Notes: a model not told the origin generated them from the letters alone. 64,000 nucleotides of DNA from an uncultured Pelagibacteraceae bacterium (GCA_902589795.1 CACIUJ010000002.1:1-64000), one strand, 5' to 3'; positions 41,820-52,681 are shown, counted from the stretch's first letter. Program-made: numbers and translations.

Positions 41820-42691
41820 TTTCTAATAAGTGTTCCAGCCCCTTTATCCGAAAATAATTCAAATAAGATAGAACGGGGTCTTCTTCCATCGAGAATAACT
41901 ACAGCTCTAACACCGTTATTAATCGCATCAATACAAGTTTCAATTTTTGGTATCATGCCACCATGGATTGTTTGTTTGTTAATGAGTTCTTTAGCTTCCA
42001 TTGTACTAATTTCTGGAATTAATTTTTCTTTATCATCAAGAACTCCATCAATATCTGTTAATAATATTAATCTTCTTGATTTAATACTTCTTGCAATGGC
42101 CCCAGCAGCAGTATCAGCATTAATATTATATGCATTTCCTTTTTCATCAAGACCCATTGGAATTATAACAGGTATATAGTCATCTTTAATTATTTCTTTA
42201 AGTAATTTAGTGTCTACCCTTGTTGGTTTCCCAACAAAACCTAATTCCTTATTTTGTTGTTCCACATAAATTATGTTATTTTTTTTTATTGTTATAGATT
42301 GTGCCTTACATGATTTTTTTTCAAGAGCATTGACAATTTCTTTGTTGAATTCTGTCATAACATTTTCAACAATTTTTACCATTTTTTCATCTGTTACTCG
42401 TAAGCCCATAACGAATTTACTTTTAATATTTTGTTCGTCTAGCTTTTTTTTAATTCCCAGTCCACCACCATGAACTAGTATTGGAGTTAAACCTAATTTT
42501 TTTAAAATTACTATATCTTCGATTAAGTTGTTTAAAAGAGATTGATCTAAAAGAACTTTCCCTCCACACTTTATTACTATTTTTTCTTTTGAATATTTTT
42601 TAATATATTTTTCTACCTCTTCACTCGAAGGCCCATCTTTTGGCCAAAGTTTTTTAATTTTAATATCTAGATTTTTAACGGGCTGCTGCAT
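41816..42691 (-). CDS. argB: Acetylglutamate kinase
   Basis: VIKCGGKVLLD, LVHGGGLGIKKKLD, NINADTAAGAIA, GGMIPKIETC. Confidence 0.95.
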   Translation of the reverse strand: MQQPVKNLDIKIKKLWPKDGPSSEEVEKYIKKYSKEKIVIKCGGKVLLDQSLLNNLIEDIVILKKLGLTPILVHGGGLGIKKKLDEQNIKSKFVMGLRVTDEKMVKIVENVMTEFNKEIVNALEKKSCKAQSITIKKNNIIYVEQQNKELGFVGKPTRVDTKLLKEIIKDDYIPVIIPMGLDEKGNAYNINADTAAGAIARSIKSRRLILLTDIDGVLDDKEKLIPEISTMEAKELINKQTIHGGMIPKIETCIDAINNGVRAVVILDGRRPRSILFELFSDKGAGTLIRK

Positions 42692-42694
42692 TTG

Positions 42695-44374
42695 TTAAAC
42701 AGTTTTTACTTTAGTCCCTCTCATTATTACCCATTGCTGTGCAATAGTTAATATATTGTTTATAGTCCAATACACAACTAAACCTGAAGGAAAAGGTGCT
42801 AATATAATTGTTAAAAAAATTGGAAAAAACATGAAAATTTTTGCCTGAATTGGATCAGGTGGAGTTGGATTTAATTTTTGTTGTATCCACATGCTCACTC
42901 CCATTAATATTGGCCACGCACCTATCATTAAAAAAGTAGGTGGGTCCCAAGGAATTAATCCGAATAAATTAAATATAGATGTAGGGTCTCTTTCAGATAA
43001 ATCTTTTATCCAACCAAAAAAAGGTTGATGTCGCATTTCCAAAGTAACAAACAACATTTTATAAATAGCAAAGAAAAATGGAATTTGAATTAATACAGGC
43101 AAACACCCGGAAATTGGATTGACTTTTTCTCTTTTATACAAAGCCATCATTTCTTGTTGCAGTTTTACTTTATCATTCTTATGCAACTCTTTAAGCCTAA
43201 CCATTTCTGGCTGAAGTATTTTCATTTTTGCCATAGATTTGAAAGAATAGTTAGCCAAAGGAAAGAATATTAACCTAACTAAAGCAGTAATGATAACAAT
43301 TGCTACGCCAAAATTTCCAGTTATTTTAAAGAAGTAATCAATAATGAAAAACAATGGTTTAGTAAAAAAGTAAAACCATCCCCAATCTATTGCTAAGTCG
43401 AATTTTTCTATATTTAATTGTTCTGCATAACCGTCAATTACTGAAACTTCTTTTGCAGCTACAAATGCATTAATATTATTCGTGATAGAGCTGCCAGGAT
43501 TTAGTATTTTTGGATCTTTAATTATATAATTTGCTCTATATTTTTCATTTTTTCCCAAAAATTCAGCTTTAAATTCACTTCCTTTTTCAGGGACTATTGC
43601 AGTTAGCCAATACTTATCTGTTATTCCTAACCATCCTTTAGAGCTTGTTATTGTAAATTTTTCTTTTTCTACGTCATCGAAGTTCTCTTCTTTAAGTTCA
43701 TCCCCAAAGACACCCAAAAAACCTTCGTGTAAAATATAAATTTGTCTTCCTTCAGACCCCCCTTTCCTTGTGATTTGAGCATAAGGATAAAATTGAAAAG
43801 ATTTATTAGAATTATTTTTTATGCTTTGGGTAATTTTAAATAGAAATTTTTCATCAAGCTCTATTTTTTTTTCAAAAATTAAACCTTCACCATTATTCCA
43901 TTCAAGGGTTATTGGATTATTAGGAGTTAAGTTTAAATTTCCTTTATTCTCCCAAACAGTATCAATTAAAGGTAATTTTATTTTTTCATTTCCACCAGTA
44001 GCCCACCCAGTTTCAATATAGTATTCTTTTTGGGAATTTTTAGGATTTAAAAAAGTTACTTTTTCTTCACTGTTTAATGTTTTTTTATAATTTTTAAACA
44101 CAATATCATCTATTATCGCTCCTTCTAGAGATATTGATCCTTTTATATTTTTATTTTCAACTTTTATTCTATTGGTTTTGTTTATGATTTCACTTCTTCC
44201 AATTTCCGATTTTACTTCTTTCTCATCAATAGAAGGTGAAGAGATGTCCTGATTTTTTGTAATTTCATTTTTATTATTTTTTTGATCTACAATCGGAGCT
44301 TCAAAAAAAGTTGCCCAAACAATCAAAACTAATGTTGACAAGATTATAGCTAATAAAACATTTCTACCTTCCAT
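42695..44374 (-). CDS. yidC: Membrane protein insertase YidC
   Basis: N-terminal periplasmic domain and 60KD_IMP core (FPLANYSFKSMAKMKILQPEM, CLPVLIQIPFFFAIYKML). Confidence 0.96.
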   Translation of the reverse strand: MEGRNVLLAIILSTLVLIVWATFFEAPIVDQKNNKNEITKNQDISSPSIDEKEVKSEIGRSEIINKTNRIKVENKNIKGSISLEGAIIDDIVFKNYKKTLNSEEKVTFLNPKNSQKEYYIETGWATGGNEKIKLPLIDTVWENKGNLNLTPNNPITLEWNNGEGLIFEKKIELDEKFLFKITQSIKNNSNKSFQFYPYAQITRKGGSEGRQIYILHEGFLGVFGDELKEENFDDVEKEKFTITSSKGWLGITDKYWLTAIVPEKGSEFKAEFLGKNEKYRANYIIKDPKILNPGSSITNNINAFVAAKEVSVIDGYAEQLNIEKFDLAIDWGWFYFFTKPLFFIIDYFFKITGNFGVAIVIITALVRLIFFPLANYSFKSMAKMKILQPEMVRLKELHKNDKVKLQQEMMALYKREKVNPISGCLPVLIQIPFFFAIYKMLFVTLEMRHQPFFGWIKDLSERDPTSIFNLFGLIPWDPPTFLMIGAWPILMGVSMWIQQKLNPTPPDPIQAKIFMFFPIFLTIILAPFPSGLVVYWTINNILTIAQQWVIMRGTKVKTV

Positions 44375-44624
44375 TGTTTATTCTCCTTTTCGGTTTTGGA
44401 GCAGGATCAAAACCACTATTCCCACCCAAAATTTTAATTGGGTGGCAGCTAAATACTCTTTTTAGGCCCAACAAAAAACCTTTTATCGGACCATGAAATT
44501 TTAAACAATCAATGAAATACTCGGAGCATGTAGGTAAATATCTACATCTGGGTAGAAAAAAAGGTGAAATAAAATATCTGTAAAATTTAATTAATGATAT
44601 TAAAAAATAATTTAATATTTTCAT
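44364..44624 (-). CDS. yidD: Membrane protein insertion efficiency factor YidD
   Basis: YRYFISPFFLPRCRYLPTCSEYFIDCLKFHGPIKG. Confidence 0.93.
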   Translation of the reverse strand: MKILNYFLISLIKFYRYFISPFFLPRCRYLPTCSEYFIDCLKFHGPIKGFLLGLKRVFSCHPIKILGGNSGFDPAPKPKRRINNGR

Positions 44625-44977
44625 GTGTAGCTATTTATCTTTTTAAAAGTTTTGTTTGTTTCTTCAAGAATAAATTTAAAGCTATCCTTATATACATTAT
44701 TTTTACCAAAAATTACATAAGCATAGTTTAAGTCAATTAACTTCTTTTCTTTCAAAACTTCTTGTACGGCTGATTTTAATTTTCTTTTTATTTTATTTCT
44801 TATTACCGCATTTCCTATTTTTTTTTTGGTAACAAAACTAATATTTAAATATTTATTAATATTATTATTTACAATGTCTTTACTAAAGTAAATTATAAAA
44901 TATTTATTGTTAATTTTTCTTTCTTTCAAAATTTTAACAAATTGAAAATTTTTATTTAAGCTTTTTAGTTTAATCAT
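44621..44977 (-). CDS. rnpA: Ribonuclease P protein component
   Basis: RNR-like core IGNAVIRNKIKRKLKSAVQEV; likely start MIKLKSLNKNF, as the longer ORF overlaps rpmH. Confidence 0.88.
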   Translation of the reverse strand: MIKLKSLNKNFQFVKILKERKINNKYFIIYFSKDIVNNNINKYLNISFVTKKKIGNAVIRNKIKRKLKSAVQEVLKEKKLIDLNYAYVIFGKNNVYKDSFKFILEETNKTFKKINSYT

Positions 44978-44990
44978 TATTAAGGCTAAT

Positions 44991-45125
44991 CTAGGTAGAT
45001 ACTCTTTTTCTTCCTTTTGCCCTTCTTCTAGCAATTAGCTTTCTTCCGCCTTTTCTTTTCATTCTAGATCTGAATCCATGTCTTCTTTTTCTTACTAATC
45101 TACTTGGTTGATAGGTTCTTTTCAT
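44991..45125 (-). CDS. rpmH: 50S ribosomal protein L34
   Basis: 44 aa [44 protein letters not shown]; absent from ORF track; rpmH-rnpA-yidD-yidC order. Confidence 0.97.
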   Translation of the reverse strand: MKRTYQPSRLVRKRRHGFRSRMKRKGGRKLIARRRAKGRKRVST

Positions 45126-45204
45126 AAGATTTGTTTAGTCCTTCCTAAAATTTTTTGATATTTATAGGTAATAAGAACAAATAAGTACAGTTAAAAATTT
45201 ATTT

Positions 45205-45936
45205 ATGAACTTTAAATCTTCAAATTTAAAACTAATTATAGGCTTAGCATACTTAGTATTAATTTTGATTGGCTTATTTTTTTTATTTTCAGCAATAGAT
45301 CTAAAGGATTTAACAAGTTATGAATTTATAAGAAAAAACAAAGATTTAATAATACAGTATAAAGATGAAAATTTTATATTTTTAACAACTATTTTTTTTA
45401 TTTTTTCAGTCATATGGGTTTTGATGCTCGGTTTCGCTTCACCACTTTTATTATTCTCAGGCTTTGTATTTGGTAAATGGTGGGGAACATTAATTATACT
45501 TATTGCTACTACAGTTGGCGCAACATTATTATATGTATTAGTTGGATATTTTTTTCGTGATTTAGTAGAAAAAAAACTTATACCTAAATTTTACAAACTT
45601 AAAGAATTTTTCGAAAAAAATGACACTTTATATTTTACAGCTTATAGATTTTTAGGCGGGGGAGGACTACCCTATGCTATTCAAAATATTCTTCCCATAA
45701 TATTTAATATGCCAATTAAAAATTATGCAATAGCTACTTTAATAGGAAGTGTTCCTTCAATGTTTATTACTGTATCTTTAGGCAGTGGTATTGAGAAAGT
45801 AATTGGTAAAGGTGAAAAATTTAATTTTTTTGATGTTATAAAATCCCCAGAAATTTATTTACCAATCGTTGGCTTCGTAATAATTTTAATAATTGCTTTT
45901 GTGGTTAAAAAAAATTTTTTTAAAAAAATTTTTTAG
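45205..45936 (+). CDS. TVP38/TMEM64 family membrane protein
   Basis: FASPLLLFSGFVFGKWWGTLI, YRFLGGGGLPYAIQNILPIIFNMPIKNYAIATLIGSVPS. Confidence 0.85.
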   Translation: MNFKSSNLKLIIGLAYLVLILIGLFFLFSAIDLKDLTSYEFIRKNKDLIIQYKDENFIFLTTIFFIFSVIWVLMLGFASPLLLFSGFVFGKWWGTLIILIATTVGATLLYVLVGYFFRDLVEKKLIPKFYKLKEFFEKNDTLYFTAYRFLGGGGLPYAIQNILPIIFNMPIKNYAIATLIGSVPSMFITVSLGSGIEKVIGKGEKFNFFDVIKSPEIYLPIVGFVIILIIAFVVKKNFFKKIF

Positions 45937-45947
45937 CTTTACTTAAA

Positions 45948-47537
45948 CTAAATAATATACAAAGTAAATTTTTTACCTATTAAAACAGGAGTTAAATTAA
46001 TATTCCAATCAGACGGTATTACAATTCCATGAAAATTAAATTCTTTAGAAAGTTTTATCCATTTTTCTTCAGAGTAATTATTAAAGTTACTTTTTATATT
46101 TTCGTCAGTTAAAAATGGTTTATTTCTCATATCTAAAGGTGGATTATTAAAAGGAATTCCATAAACTTTTTCAATTATTAAAGACATATTTTTGGCTGTG
46201 TTTGGAAAGTACGGTACAAAATCTAAGGAGCTTACATCAAGAATGATTGGCTTTAGAATTTTTCTCATAGCAATTGTGCTGGAAGAATAACTAGTTAGAA
46301 GATATCCATCGAATTTAATTTTTTTTGCATCGGTCCAAAATTTATCGTCATATAAAGAAACTTTTTGAGATGTATTATTTATATATTGGTTTTTTAATTT
46401 TATAAAAGTTTTGTAGTGAGATACGCTATAAGTAAGAATTATAAAAATAATAAAAAAATATTCAAGATTATCTAGGATATAATATTTTCTCTTTAAATTT
46501 TTAATTAATATAAATAGTACACTTAAAATTACTGGCCAAGCAATTACCGAATGTAGGATTGTAAATCTACCAGGCATTATTCTGACAAAAAAATCAGGAA
46601 CATTGGGTAATAAAAGTTTATATAAAAAATAAAAAATTGAAGAAAAGATAATGCTACTTAATAAACAAAGTATTCCAAATTTAAAATTTTTACTAAAGTT
46701 CTTGTCAAATACAATTATACTTAAATACCCAAAAATAAATAAAACTAATGTTTTTAAAAGATATTCCAGATGAATTGAAGTTTCATTTCTATGACCCTCC
46801 CAATATTTCATGTAATTATTATAGGACTCTAGGTCAAAATATGAATTTAAATTTCCTGAAAGATAAAAGTAATAAACTAAACTGATGAATGTGAAAAAAA
46901 TACCAACAATATACCCTTTAATCAATTTTTTATTATCTATGTTAATTTTTAGGTAATATTTATTTAAAATTAAAGAAAATAAAATTATTCCACTAATCCA
47001 AATTCCTATTAAAGGATGCAGACTAATTAATATAGAAGAAAGCAGTCCCGCAAAAAATAAATTGCCTGAAAAGATTAATCCAAAGATACAAGTAACCATA
47101 GCTAAACTAACCATGCCATACGAATGTTCTGAAAAAACAAGAGAAGGATAGTCAGTATCACCAAGATTTTTTTGAAAAATTAATAATGCAATAGCTATAA
47201 AAATTGAGACAGAAACAGAATTTATAGCTGAGTTTGCAGTTAGAAAAATTCCTAAAAAGTAAAGAATAGCTGTTATAAATATAATAAGTTTTGAAATATT
47301 CTGAAAAGTCCAATCAAGATCTAATAAAATTTTAGAAAGCTGATGTAAAGAAGTCCAACTTTTAACGAAATACTCTTTCATTGGGGAAATATCATCAGGG
47401 TATAAAACTATATTCGATAAAACCAAACCAGCATCAACAGCTCTTTGTTCAAAAAGGTGTATTTGTGCAAAAAAATAACTAACTAAAAGAGTTGAAATTA
47501 AAATTATTGCTATATTTAATTTATTTTTTTTAATCAT
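45948..47537 (-). CDS. Multi-TM membrane protein, hypothetical
   Basis: 529 aa with many hydrophobic segments; no recognised motif. Confidence 0.75.
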   Translation of the reverse strand: MIKKNKLNIAIILISTLLVSYFFAQIHLFEQRAVDAGLVLSNIVLYPDDISPMKEYFVKSWTSLHQLSKILLDLDWTFQNISKLIIFITAILYFLGIFLTANSAINSVSVSIFIAIALLIFQKNLGDTDYPSLVFSEHSYGMVSLAMVTCIFGLIFSGNLFFAGLLSSILISLHPLIGIWISGIILFSLILNKYYLKINIDNKKLIKGYIVGIFFTFISLVYYFYLSGNLNSYFDLESYNNYMKYWEGHRNETSIHLEYLLKTLVLFIFGYLSIIVFDKNFSKNFKFGILCLLSSIIFSSIFYFLYKLLLPNVPDFFVRIMPGRFTILHSVIAWPVILSVLFILIKNLKRKYYILDNLEYFFIIFIILTYSVSHYKTFIKLKNQYINNTSQKVSLYDDKFWTDAKKIKFDGYLLTSYSSSTIAMRKILKPIILDVSSLDFVPYFPNTAKNMSLIIEKVYGIPFNNPPLDMRNKPFLTDENIKSNFNNYSEEKWIKLSKEFNFHGIVIPSDWNINLTPVLIGKKFTLYII

Positions 47538-47548
47538 TTTTAATATTT

Positions 47549-47767
47549 TTAGTCTTTAGTTCTTTCCACAAAGTGAAATAAGTCTGTAAATTCTTTCTTG
47601 GTCTTTAACTGCACTATTAATCTAGCCATATGGGCTCTCGTTAAATTAGAATTATCAAAAATAGAGTTTTTTAGTAAGCAAAAAATTGCCATATTATTTA
47701 AGTAACTTGCAATTAGGTAAACAACGAAGTAAAAACTAACTTCATACAATGGTGAATTTATGGGCAT
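47549..47767 (-). CDS. Small hypothetical protein
   Basis: 72-aa ORF filling the gap; C-terminus RAHMARLIVQLKTKKEFTDLFHF looks protein-like; divergent start overlaps the next gene. Confidence 0.35.
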   Translation of the reverse strand: MPINSPLYEVSFYFVVYLIASYLNNMAIFCLLKNSIFDNSNLTRAHMARLIVQLKTKKEFTDLFHFVERTKD

Positions 47768-47957
47768 ACATTATGATTATAAATCAAAGCGCGGAGAAAG
47801 AGCTATGTTGAAGGAAGCAAAAAGAAAAGCAAGATTAGCTCAAAAAAGAGCCAAAAGAATGATGCTTGCTGATACACCACAAAAAGAAAAAGTCAAAACG
47901 CATGATATCAAGAAAACGATTACTTTAGATGATTTGACGAATCCAAATCAGAAGTAA
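47760..47957 (+). CDS. Small basic hypothetical protein
   Basis: 65 aa; MGIHYDYKSKRGERAMLKEAKRKARLAQKRAKRMM. Confidence 0.55.
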   Translation: MGIHYDYKSKRGERAMLKEAKRKARLAQKRAKRMMLADTPQKEKVKTHDIKKTITLDDLTNPNQK

Positions 47958-47962
47958 AATGG

Positions 47963-48088
47963 ATGCAAATAATTTCAAAAAAAGAACATCGAATTCAAAG
48001 AATTGAACAAGAATTAAAAAAAAATCTTAAAAAAAGAAAAAAATTTCAAAACAAAATTATTAAAGAAAACAAGAAAATAAAAAAATGA
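47963..48088 (+). CDS. 41-aa basic microprotein overlapping dcd (ATGA)
   Basis: [41 protein letters not shown] read directly; TGA overlaps dcd ATG at 48085. Confidence 0.5.
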   Translation: MQIISKKEHRIQRIEQELKKNLKKRKKFQNKIIKENKKIKK

Positions 48089-48639
48089 GCGTTTTATCTG
48101 ATCGTTGGATTAAAAAAATGGCTATTGAAAAAGAAATGATCAAGCCATTCGTTCCAGAACAAAAAAGAGGAAATCATATTTCTTATGGTTTGTCTTCATT
48201 TGGTTATGATGCAAGAGTATCAACTGAGTTTAAAATTTTTACCGATGTAGACTCGGCTGTGGTTGATCCTAAAAATTTTAATAAAAATAGTTTTGTTTCA
48301 AGAACTGGGAGCGAATGTGTTATACCCCCTAACTCTTTTGCACTAGCGAGTACGGTTGAATATTTTAAAATTCCAAAGGACATACTAGTAATTTGTTTGG
48401 GAAAATCTACTTATGCAAGGTGTGGAATAATTGTAAATGTTACGCCTTTAGAGCCAGGATGGGAAGGCCATGTAACTTTAGAATTTTCTAATACAACACC
48501 GCTGCCAGCAAAAATTTATGCAAACGAAGGTGCTGCACAATTTATATTTCTAAAAGGAAATGAAACTCCAGACATAACTTACGATAAGAGAAATGGTAAG
48601 TATATGAAACAATCTGGTGTTACTTTGCCAAAAGTATAG
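48085..48639 (+). CDS. dcd: dCTP deaminase
   Basis: [47 protein letters not shown]. Confidence 0.96.
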   Translation: MSVLSDRWIKKMAIEKEMIKPFVPEQKRGNHISYGLSSFGYDARVSTEFKIFTDVDSAVVDPKNFNKNSFVSRTGSECVIPPNSFALASTVEYFKIPKDILVICLGKSTYARCGIIVNVTPLEPGWEGHVTLEFSNTTPLPAKIYANEGAAQFIFLKGNETPDITYDKRNGKYMKQSGVTLPKV

Positions 48640-48645
48640 TTTTAA

Positions 48646-49905
48646 ATGGAAAAATTGAAAATTACAGGTGGCAAAAAAATATCAGGAACAGTAGAAGTCT
48701 CTGGTTCAAAAAATTCAACATTACCTATTTTAGCCTCTACTATTTTAACTAACAAAAAAACAGTAATAAAAAATATTCCGCTGGTGAGAGATGTTAAAAC
48801 AATGATAGACCTTTTGAGTGTTATAGGCTCAAGTATTAAATTTAATAAAAAAGAAAAAAAAATTGAAATTTTTAACAAAAAAAAATTAAAAACCTTTGCT
48901 CCATATTATCTCTTAAAAACTATGCGCGCTGGGGTATTGGTATTAGGACCATTATTAGCAAAATATGGTGTAGCAAAAGTTTCTCTCCCCGGAGGATGTG
49001 CTATAGGCACAAGACCAGTGGACATACATTTAAAAGCTCTAGAAAAAATGGGAGCGAAGATTAAAATCAAAAATGGTTATATTATTGCTTCAGCAAAAAA
49101 GGGCTTAATAGGTTGTAAAATAAAATTTCCAAAAATTTCAGTAGGAGCAACGGAAAATATAATAATTGCAGCATGTTTAGCAAAAGGAAAAACCAAATTA
49201 ATAAATTGTGCTTACGAACCAGAAGTTAAGGACCTTGTTGAATTTTTGAAAAAAATTGGATGTAAAATTAAGTGGGTTGGATTAAGAAGCCTTGATATAG
49301 AAGGGGTAAAAAAATTTAAGGCTGCTTCCCACGAAGTTGTTTTTGACAGAATCGAAGCAGGAACTTTTATTGTAGCGTCAGCATTAACAAATGGAAAATT
49401 AAAAATTAAAAACATTAATCATAAAATTATGTCAGCAGAAATTAATTCATTTAAAGAAATGGGATTAAAAATATTAAAAAAAAGAAAATATATAGTTGTT
49501 AGTCACTCAAAAAAAATTAAAAGCATAAATATTTCTACTAAACCCTATCCAGGTTTTCCAACAGATTTACAGGCTCAAATTATGGTTTTAATGACAAAAG
49601 CAAATGGAGTTTCTACAATAAAAGAAAATGTTTTTGAAAATAGATTCATGCACATTCCAGAACTAAGAAGAATGGGGGCAGAAATAGAAATAAAAGGAAA
49701 TACAGCTAAAATTTTTGGTAATGTTAAATTAAATGGAGCTGAGTTGACAGCCACAGATTTGAGAGCCTCCGCCTGTTTAGTTTTAGCGGGATTAGTTGCT
49801 ACAAAAAAAACAATTGTTCATAGAATCTATCATTTAGATAGAGGCTATGAAGAAATAGAAAAGAAATTATTTAAGTGTGGAGCAAAAATAAAAAGACTAA
49901 GATGA
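48646..49905 (+). CDS. murA: UDP-N-acetylglucosamine 1-carboxyvinyltransferase
   Basis: VEVSGSKNSTLPILAST, LPGGCAIGTRPVDIHLKALEKMGA, TDLRASACLVLAGLVA. Confidence 0.96.
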   Translation: MEKLKITGGKKISGTVEVSGSKNSTLPILASTILTNKKTVIKNIPLVRDVKTMIDLLSVIGSSIKFNKKEKKIEIFNKKKLKTFAPYYLLKTMRAGVLVLGPLLAKYGVAKVSLPGGCAIGTRPVDIHLKALEKMGAKIKIKNGYIIASAKKGLIGCKIKFPKISVGATENIIIAACLAKGKTKLINCAYEPEVKDLVEFLKKIGCKIKWVGLRSLDIEGVKKFKAASHEVVFDRIEAGTFIVASALTNGKLKIKNINHKIMSAEINSFKEMGLKILKKRKYIVVSHSKKIKSINISTKPYPGFPTDLQAQIMVLMTKANGVSTIKENVFENRFMHIPELRRMGAEIEIKGNTAKIFGNVKLNGAELTATDLRASACLVLAGLVATKKTIVHRIYHLDRGYEEIEKKLFKCGAKIKRLR

Positions 49906-50351
49906 ATGAAAATGAAAAAGTTAATCTCAAACTAATAGCAAAAAATCAAAAAGATCTTAAAGTTGTTTCCGCTTATTCCCAAGACAGCATTGTTAATGTA
50001 AAGGACATGGTTTTTTTAAAAGGCAACAGAACTTTTATTATGTTAACAAATAGATTTATGTGGGAAGATGTTGAAAAAGGTTTTTTTAGACATAATAGAA
50101 GAATTAGATGTGCGATTAAATTTGAAGAAATTATTAGAGTTCAATCAAAAAATATTAATCAAAAGGATAAAAATACTCCACTAGAATGCTTGGCAATTGA
50201 ATGTAAATTAATTGCAGACACCAATTATGAGATAAAAATATTTTTTTCAGGTGGTAGTGTTATTACTTTAATTTCTGAAGCAGTAGAGGTTTCAATGCAT
50301 GATTTAGGTAAATCTTGGAAGGTTAAACATGTTCCAATCCACAAAATTTGA
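49902..50351 (+). CDS. DUF2948-like protein
   Basis: LKLIAKNQKDLKVVSAYSQDSIVNVKDMVF...FMWEDVEKG; start taken at MNENEKV. Confidence 0.75.
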   Translation: MNENEKVNLKLIAKNQKDLKVVSAYSQDSIVNVKDMVFLKGNRTFIMLTNRFMWEDVEKGFFRHNRRIRCAIKFEEIIRVQSKNINQKDKNTPLECLAIECKLIADTNYEIKIFFSGGSVITLISEAVEVSMHDLGKSWKVKHVPIHKI

Positions 50352-50410
50352 GTGTTGAATTATTATTAATTTTTAATTAAAACATTATAAAATAAATTAA
50401 GGAAATAATA

Positions 50411-50626
50411 TTGGCCAAACAAGATTTTTTAGAATTCAAAGGTAAGGTAACCGAGTTGTTGCCAAATGCAATGTTTAGAGTTAAGTTAGAAAATAATCAT
50501 GAGGTTTTAGCGCATACGGCGGGAAAACTTAGAAAAAACAGAATAAGAGTATTAGCTGGAGATAATGTTTTAGTGGAAGTCACTCCTTATGATTTAACCA
50601 AAGGTAGAATAATTTTTAGGTTTTAG
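50411..50626 (+). CDS. infA: Translation initiation factor IF-1
   Basis: [39 protein letters not shown]. Confidence 0.97.
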   Translation: MAKQDFLEFKGKVTELLPNAMFRVKLENNHEVLAHTAGKLRKNRIRVLAGDNVLVEVTPYDLTKGRIIFRF

Positions 50627-50633
50627 TTTACAA

Positions 50634-50709
50634 GGCCAGGTAGCTCAGTCGGTAGAGCAGAGCCCTGAAAAGGCTTGTGTCGGCGGTTCGATTCCGTCCC
50701 TGGCCACCA
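50634..50709 (+). tRNA. tRNA-Phe (GAA), CCA encoded
   Basis: GGCCAGG...CCTGGCCACCA acceptor, GAA anticodon, GGTTCGATTCC T-arm. Confidence 0.95.
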
Positions 50710-50715
50710 CACTTT

Positions 50716-50988
50716 TTATTGAGATTCGTTAATACTTAGTTCTTCTTTTATTTTATTAATAAAATTTGATAAAAGACTTCTTTCTTCACTTGTAAAAAGA
50801 CTTTCTTTTTGATTTGCAGATTTAATTTCTTCTTTTACTTTTTTAATAATTTTTTCCCTTGTCTGTTTATTATGTATTAAATTTTCAACTTTATTCTCAT
50901 AATTTCTTATTATTATTCCTATGGTAAATTGAAACAATATATAAGCAGCAATAACTACAATAAAAGTTTTATAAATAAATATTTTCAT
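50716..50988 (-). CDS. Small hypothetical protein with N-terminal TM
   Basis: 90 aa, hydrophobic N-terminus then charged helix. Confidence 0.5.
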   Translation of the reverse strand: MKIFIYKTFIVVIAAYILFQFTIGIIIRNYENKVENLIHNKQTREKIIKKVKEEIKSANQKESLFTSEERSLLSNFINKIKEELSINESQ

Positions 50989-51034
50989 GGCAATTTTTAT
51001 TTTTAATTATATTATACATTAGTTTTTTTAAAGA

Positions 51035-52681
51035 TTATTGTTTTTTTTTATAAATTGTATTTATCGTAATGTCATCAACTTTTATCTCATGTATAATATT
51101 GAAATTTTCTGGTTTAATAAAATTTGTAGGTTTAATTTCCCCCCTCCAATCTGTAAAGTTATTTGTTATGTAATCAGCGTTATTTATGTTATCTACTATT
51201 ATAATTTTACTTCTATCTTTTTTTCGAAGTATTTTTTTACTTACATAGAGATCGGTAGTATTTAAATTATATACTTTTATTTTTTTACTTTCTTTAGAAA
51301 TTATATATTCTAACGCACTTTTGTTACTTACCCCAAGATAATCCATTTCAAATTTTTCATTAAAATTTTTTCCTGCAAGAAAATTAAAGTAAACATATTG
51401 AAATGGATGATTTTTATACATCCAAATACCAGTTGGCAAAATTAATATTAATATTAAAATATATAAAAAATAATTTTTTTTCTTAAAAAAAATAATCTTT
51501 ATTAAATGCAGGGCAAAAATAGCAATTAATAAAAAACTTGGATAAATGAAGTATAGGTGCCTCCATCCATCATAAGATACAGAGCGAAAATCAATGGCAG
51601 CTATTATAGGAATGAGAAAAGTTAAAAGAAAAAGTAAATCTTGTAATTCTTTTTTTCCTCTCCATAAATCTTTGTAAGAATTGCTATTTTCTATTTTAAA
51701 TAATCTTTTTAAAGCTCTTCTGACAATAAAGATAAAACCAGAAACGAATAATACTATGTATAAAACAGGCGTAGTTAAAAAAATCCATACCAAGTGATAG
51801 TGCCATGGAGAAAGAGATCTAATAAAATGTTCACCCAAATAAAAATTATAAATATGATGACCATGTCCACTTAACGATTCTAAAGCATGTAAAAAATTTT
51901 TTAATGGATTTTGCCACAAGTATGGCCAAAACAAAATAACAAAGAATAAAGTTAATATTAGGCACCACACCAAAGGTTTTGTTATTTTTTTTCTAATATT
52001 TTCTTTACGTAAAATATTAATTAAATAAATGATAAAAATTAACGTTGGTAAAATTATCCCAAAAATTCTAACATTAATCGTTAAAGCAGAAATGAGAGCA
52101 AATAAAATTGTATATTTGAAATTTTTTTCTTCTAAAAATTTAATAGCAACAAAAAGATTAATTATAAATAAAGACATAAATACTAAGTCCTTATTATTAT
52201 AAAAGCTCTCAGCAAATATTCTTGGACTAATGATTAAGAATAAAGCTCCCACCATTCCCAAAAACCAAGAATTGTATCTATTTTTTAATATAAGGTAGAA
52301 AAAATAAACAGAAATAAAAAAAAGTAAAAAAGTTGAAAAATGCCTTAACAAAAATATTTCTCTGCTATCTTTTATTTCAAAAATTAACTCTATTATTGCC
52401 ATTGGAAGATTAAATGTTATACCGCTAGTTACCACGCCAGCTGAAGTAGTCATCATTCCAAAATTATTGAAACTTTCTTGGTCAAATAATTTATTTAGTT
52501 TGTCCAAATGTTCTGGAAAAAAATTTTTTAAAATATATTGCAATGAGACAAAACCAACAGCCCTTGTCTTGTCCTCATCTATTGATATGCCATAATCAGA
52601 AACAATATATATGCCAATTAAAAAAAATATTAGAAAAAATAGAAAAATGTATATATTTTTATTTAAATTTAAAAAAATCAT
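51035..52681 (-). CDS. Multi-TM glycosyltransferase-like (GT39/PMT-type) membrane protein
   Basis: Multiple TM segments; N-terminal GISIDEDKTR and ISPRIFAESFYNNKD patterns of GT-C enzymes. Confidence 0.65.
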   Translation of the reverse strand: MIFLNLNKNIYIFLFFLIFFLIGIYIVSDYGISIDEDKTRAVGFVSLQYILKNFFPEHLDKLNKLFDQESFNNFGMMTTSAGVVTSGITFNLPMAIIELIFEIKDSREIFLLRHFSTFLLFFISVYFFYLILKNRYNSWFLGMVGALFLIISPRIFAESFYNNKDLVFMSLFIINLFVAIKFLEEKNFKYTILFALISALTINVRIFGIILPTLIFIIYLINILRKENIRKKITKPLVWCLILTLFFVILFWPYLWQNPLKNFLHALESLSGHGHHIYNFYLGEHFIRSLSPWHYHLVWIFLTTPVLYIVLFVSGFIFIVRRALKRLFKIENSNSYKDLWRGKKELQDLLFLLTFLIPIIAAIDFRSVSYDGWRHLYFIYPSFLLIAIFALHLIKIIFFKKKNYFLYILILILILPTGIWMYKNHPFQYVYFNFLAGKNFNEKFEMDYLGVSNKSALEYIISKESKKIKVYNLNTTDLYVSKKILRKKDRSKIIIVDNINNADYITNNFTDWRGEIKPTNFIKPENFNIIHEIKVDDITINTIYKKKQ

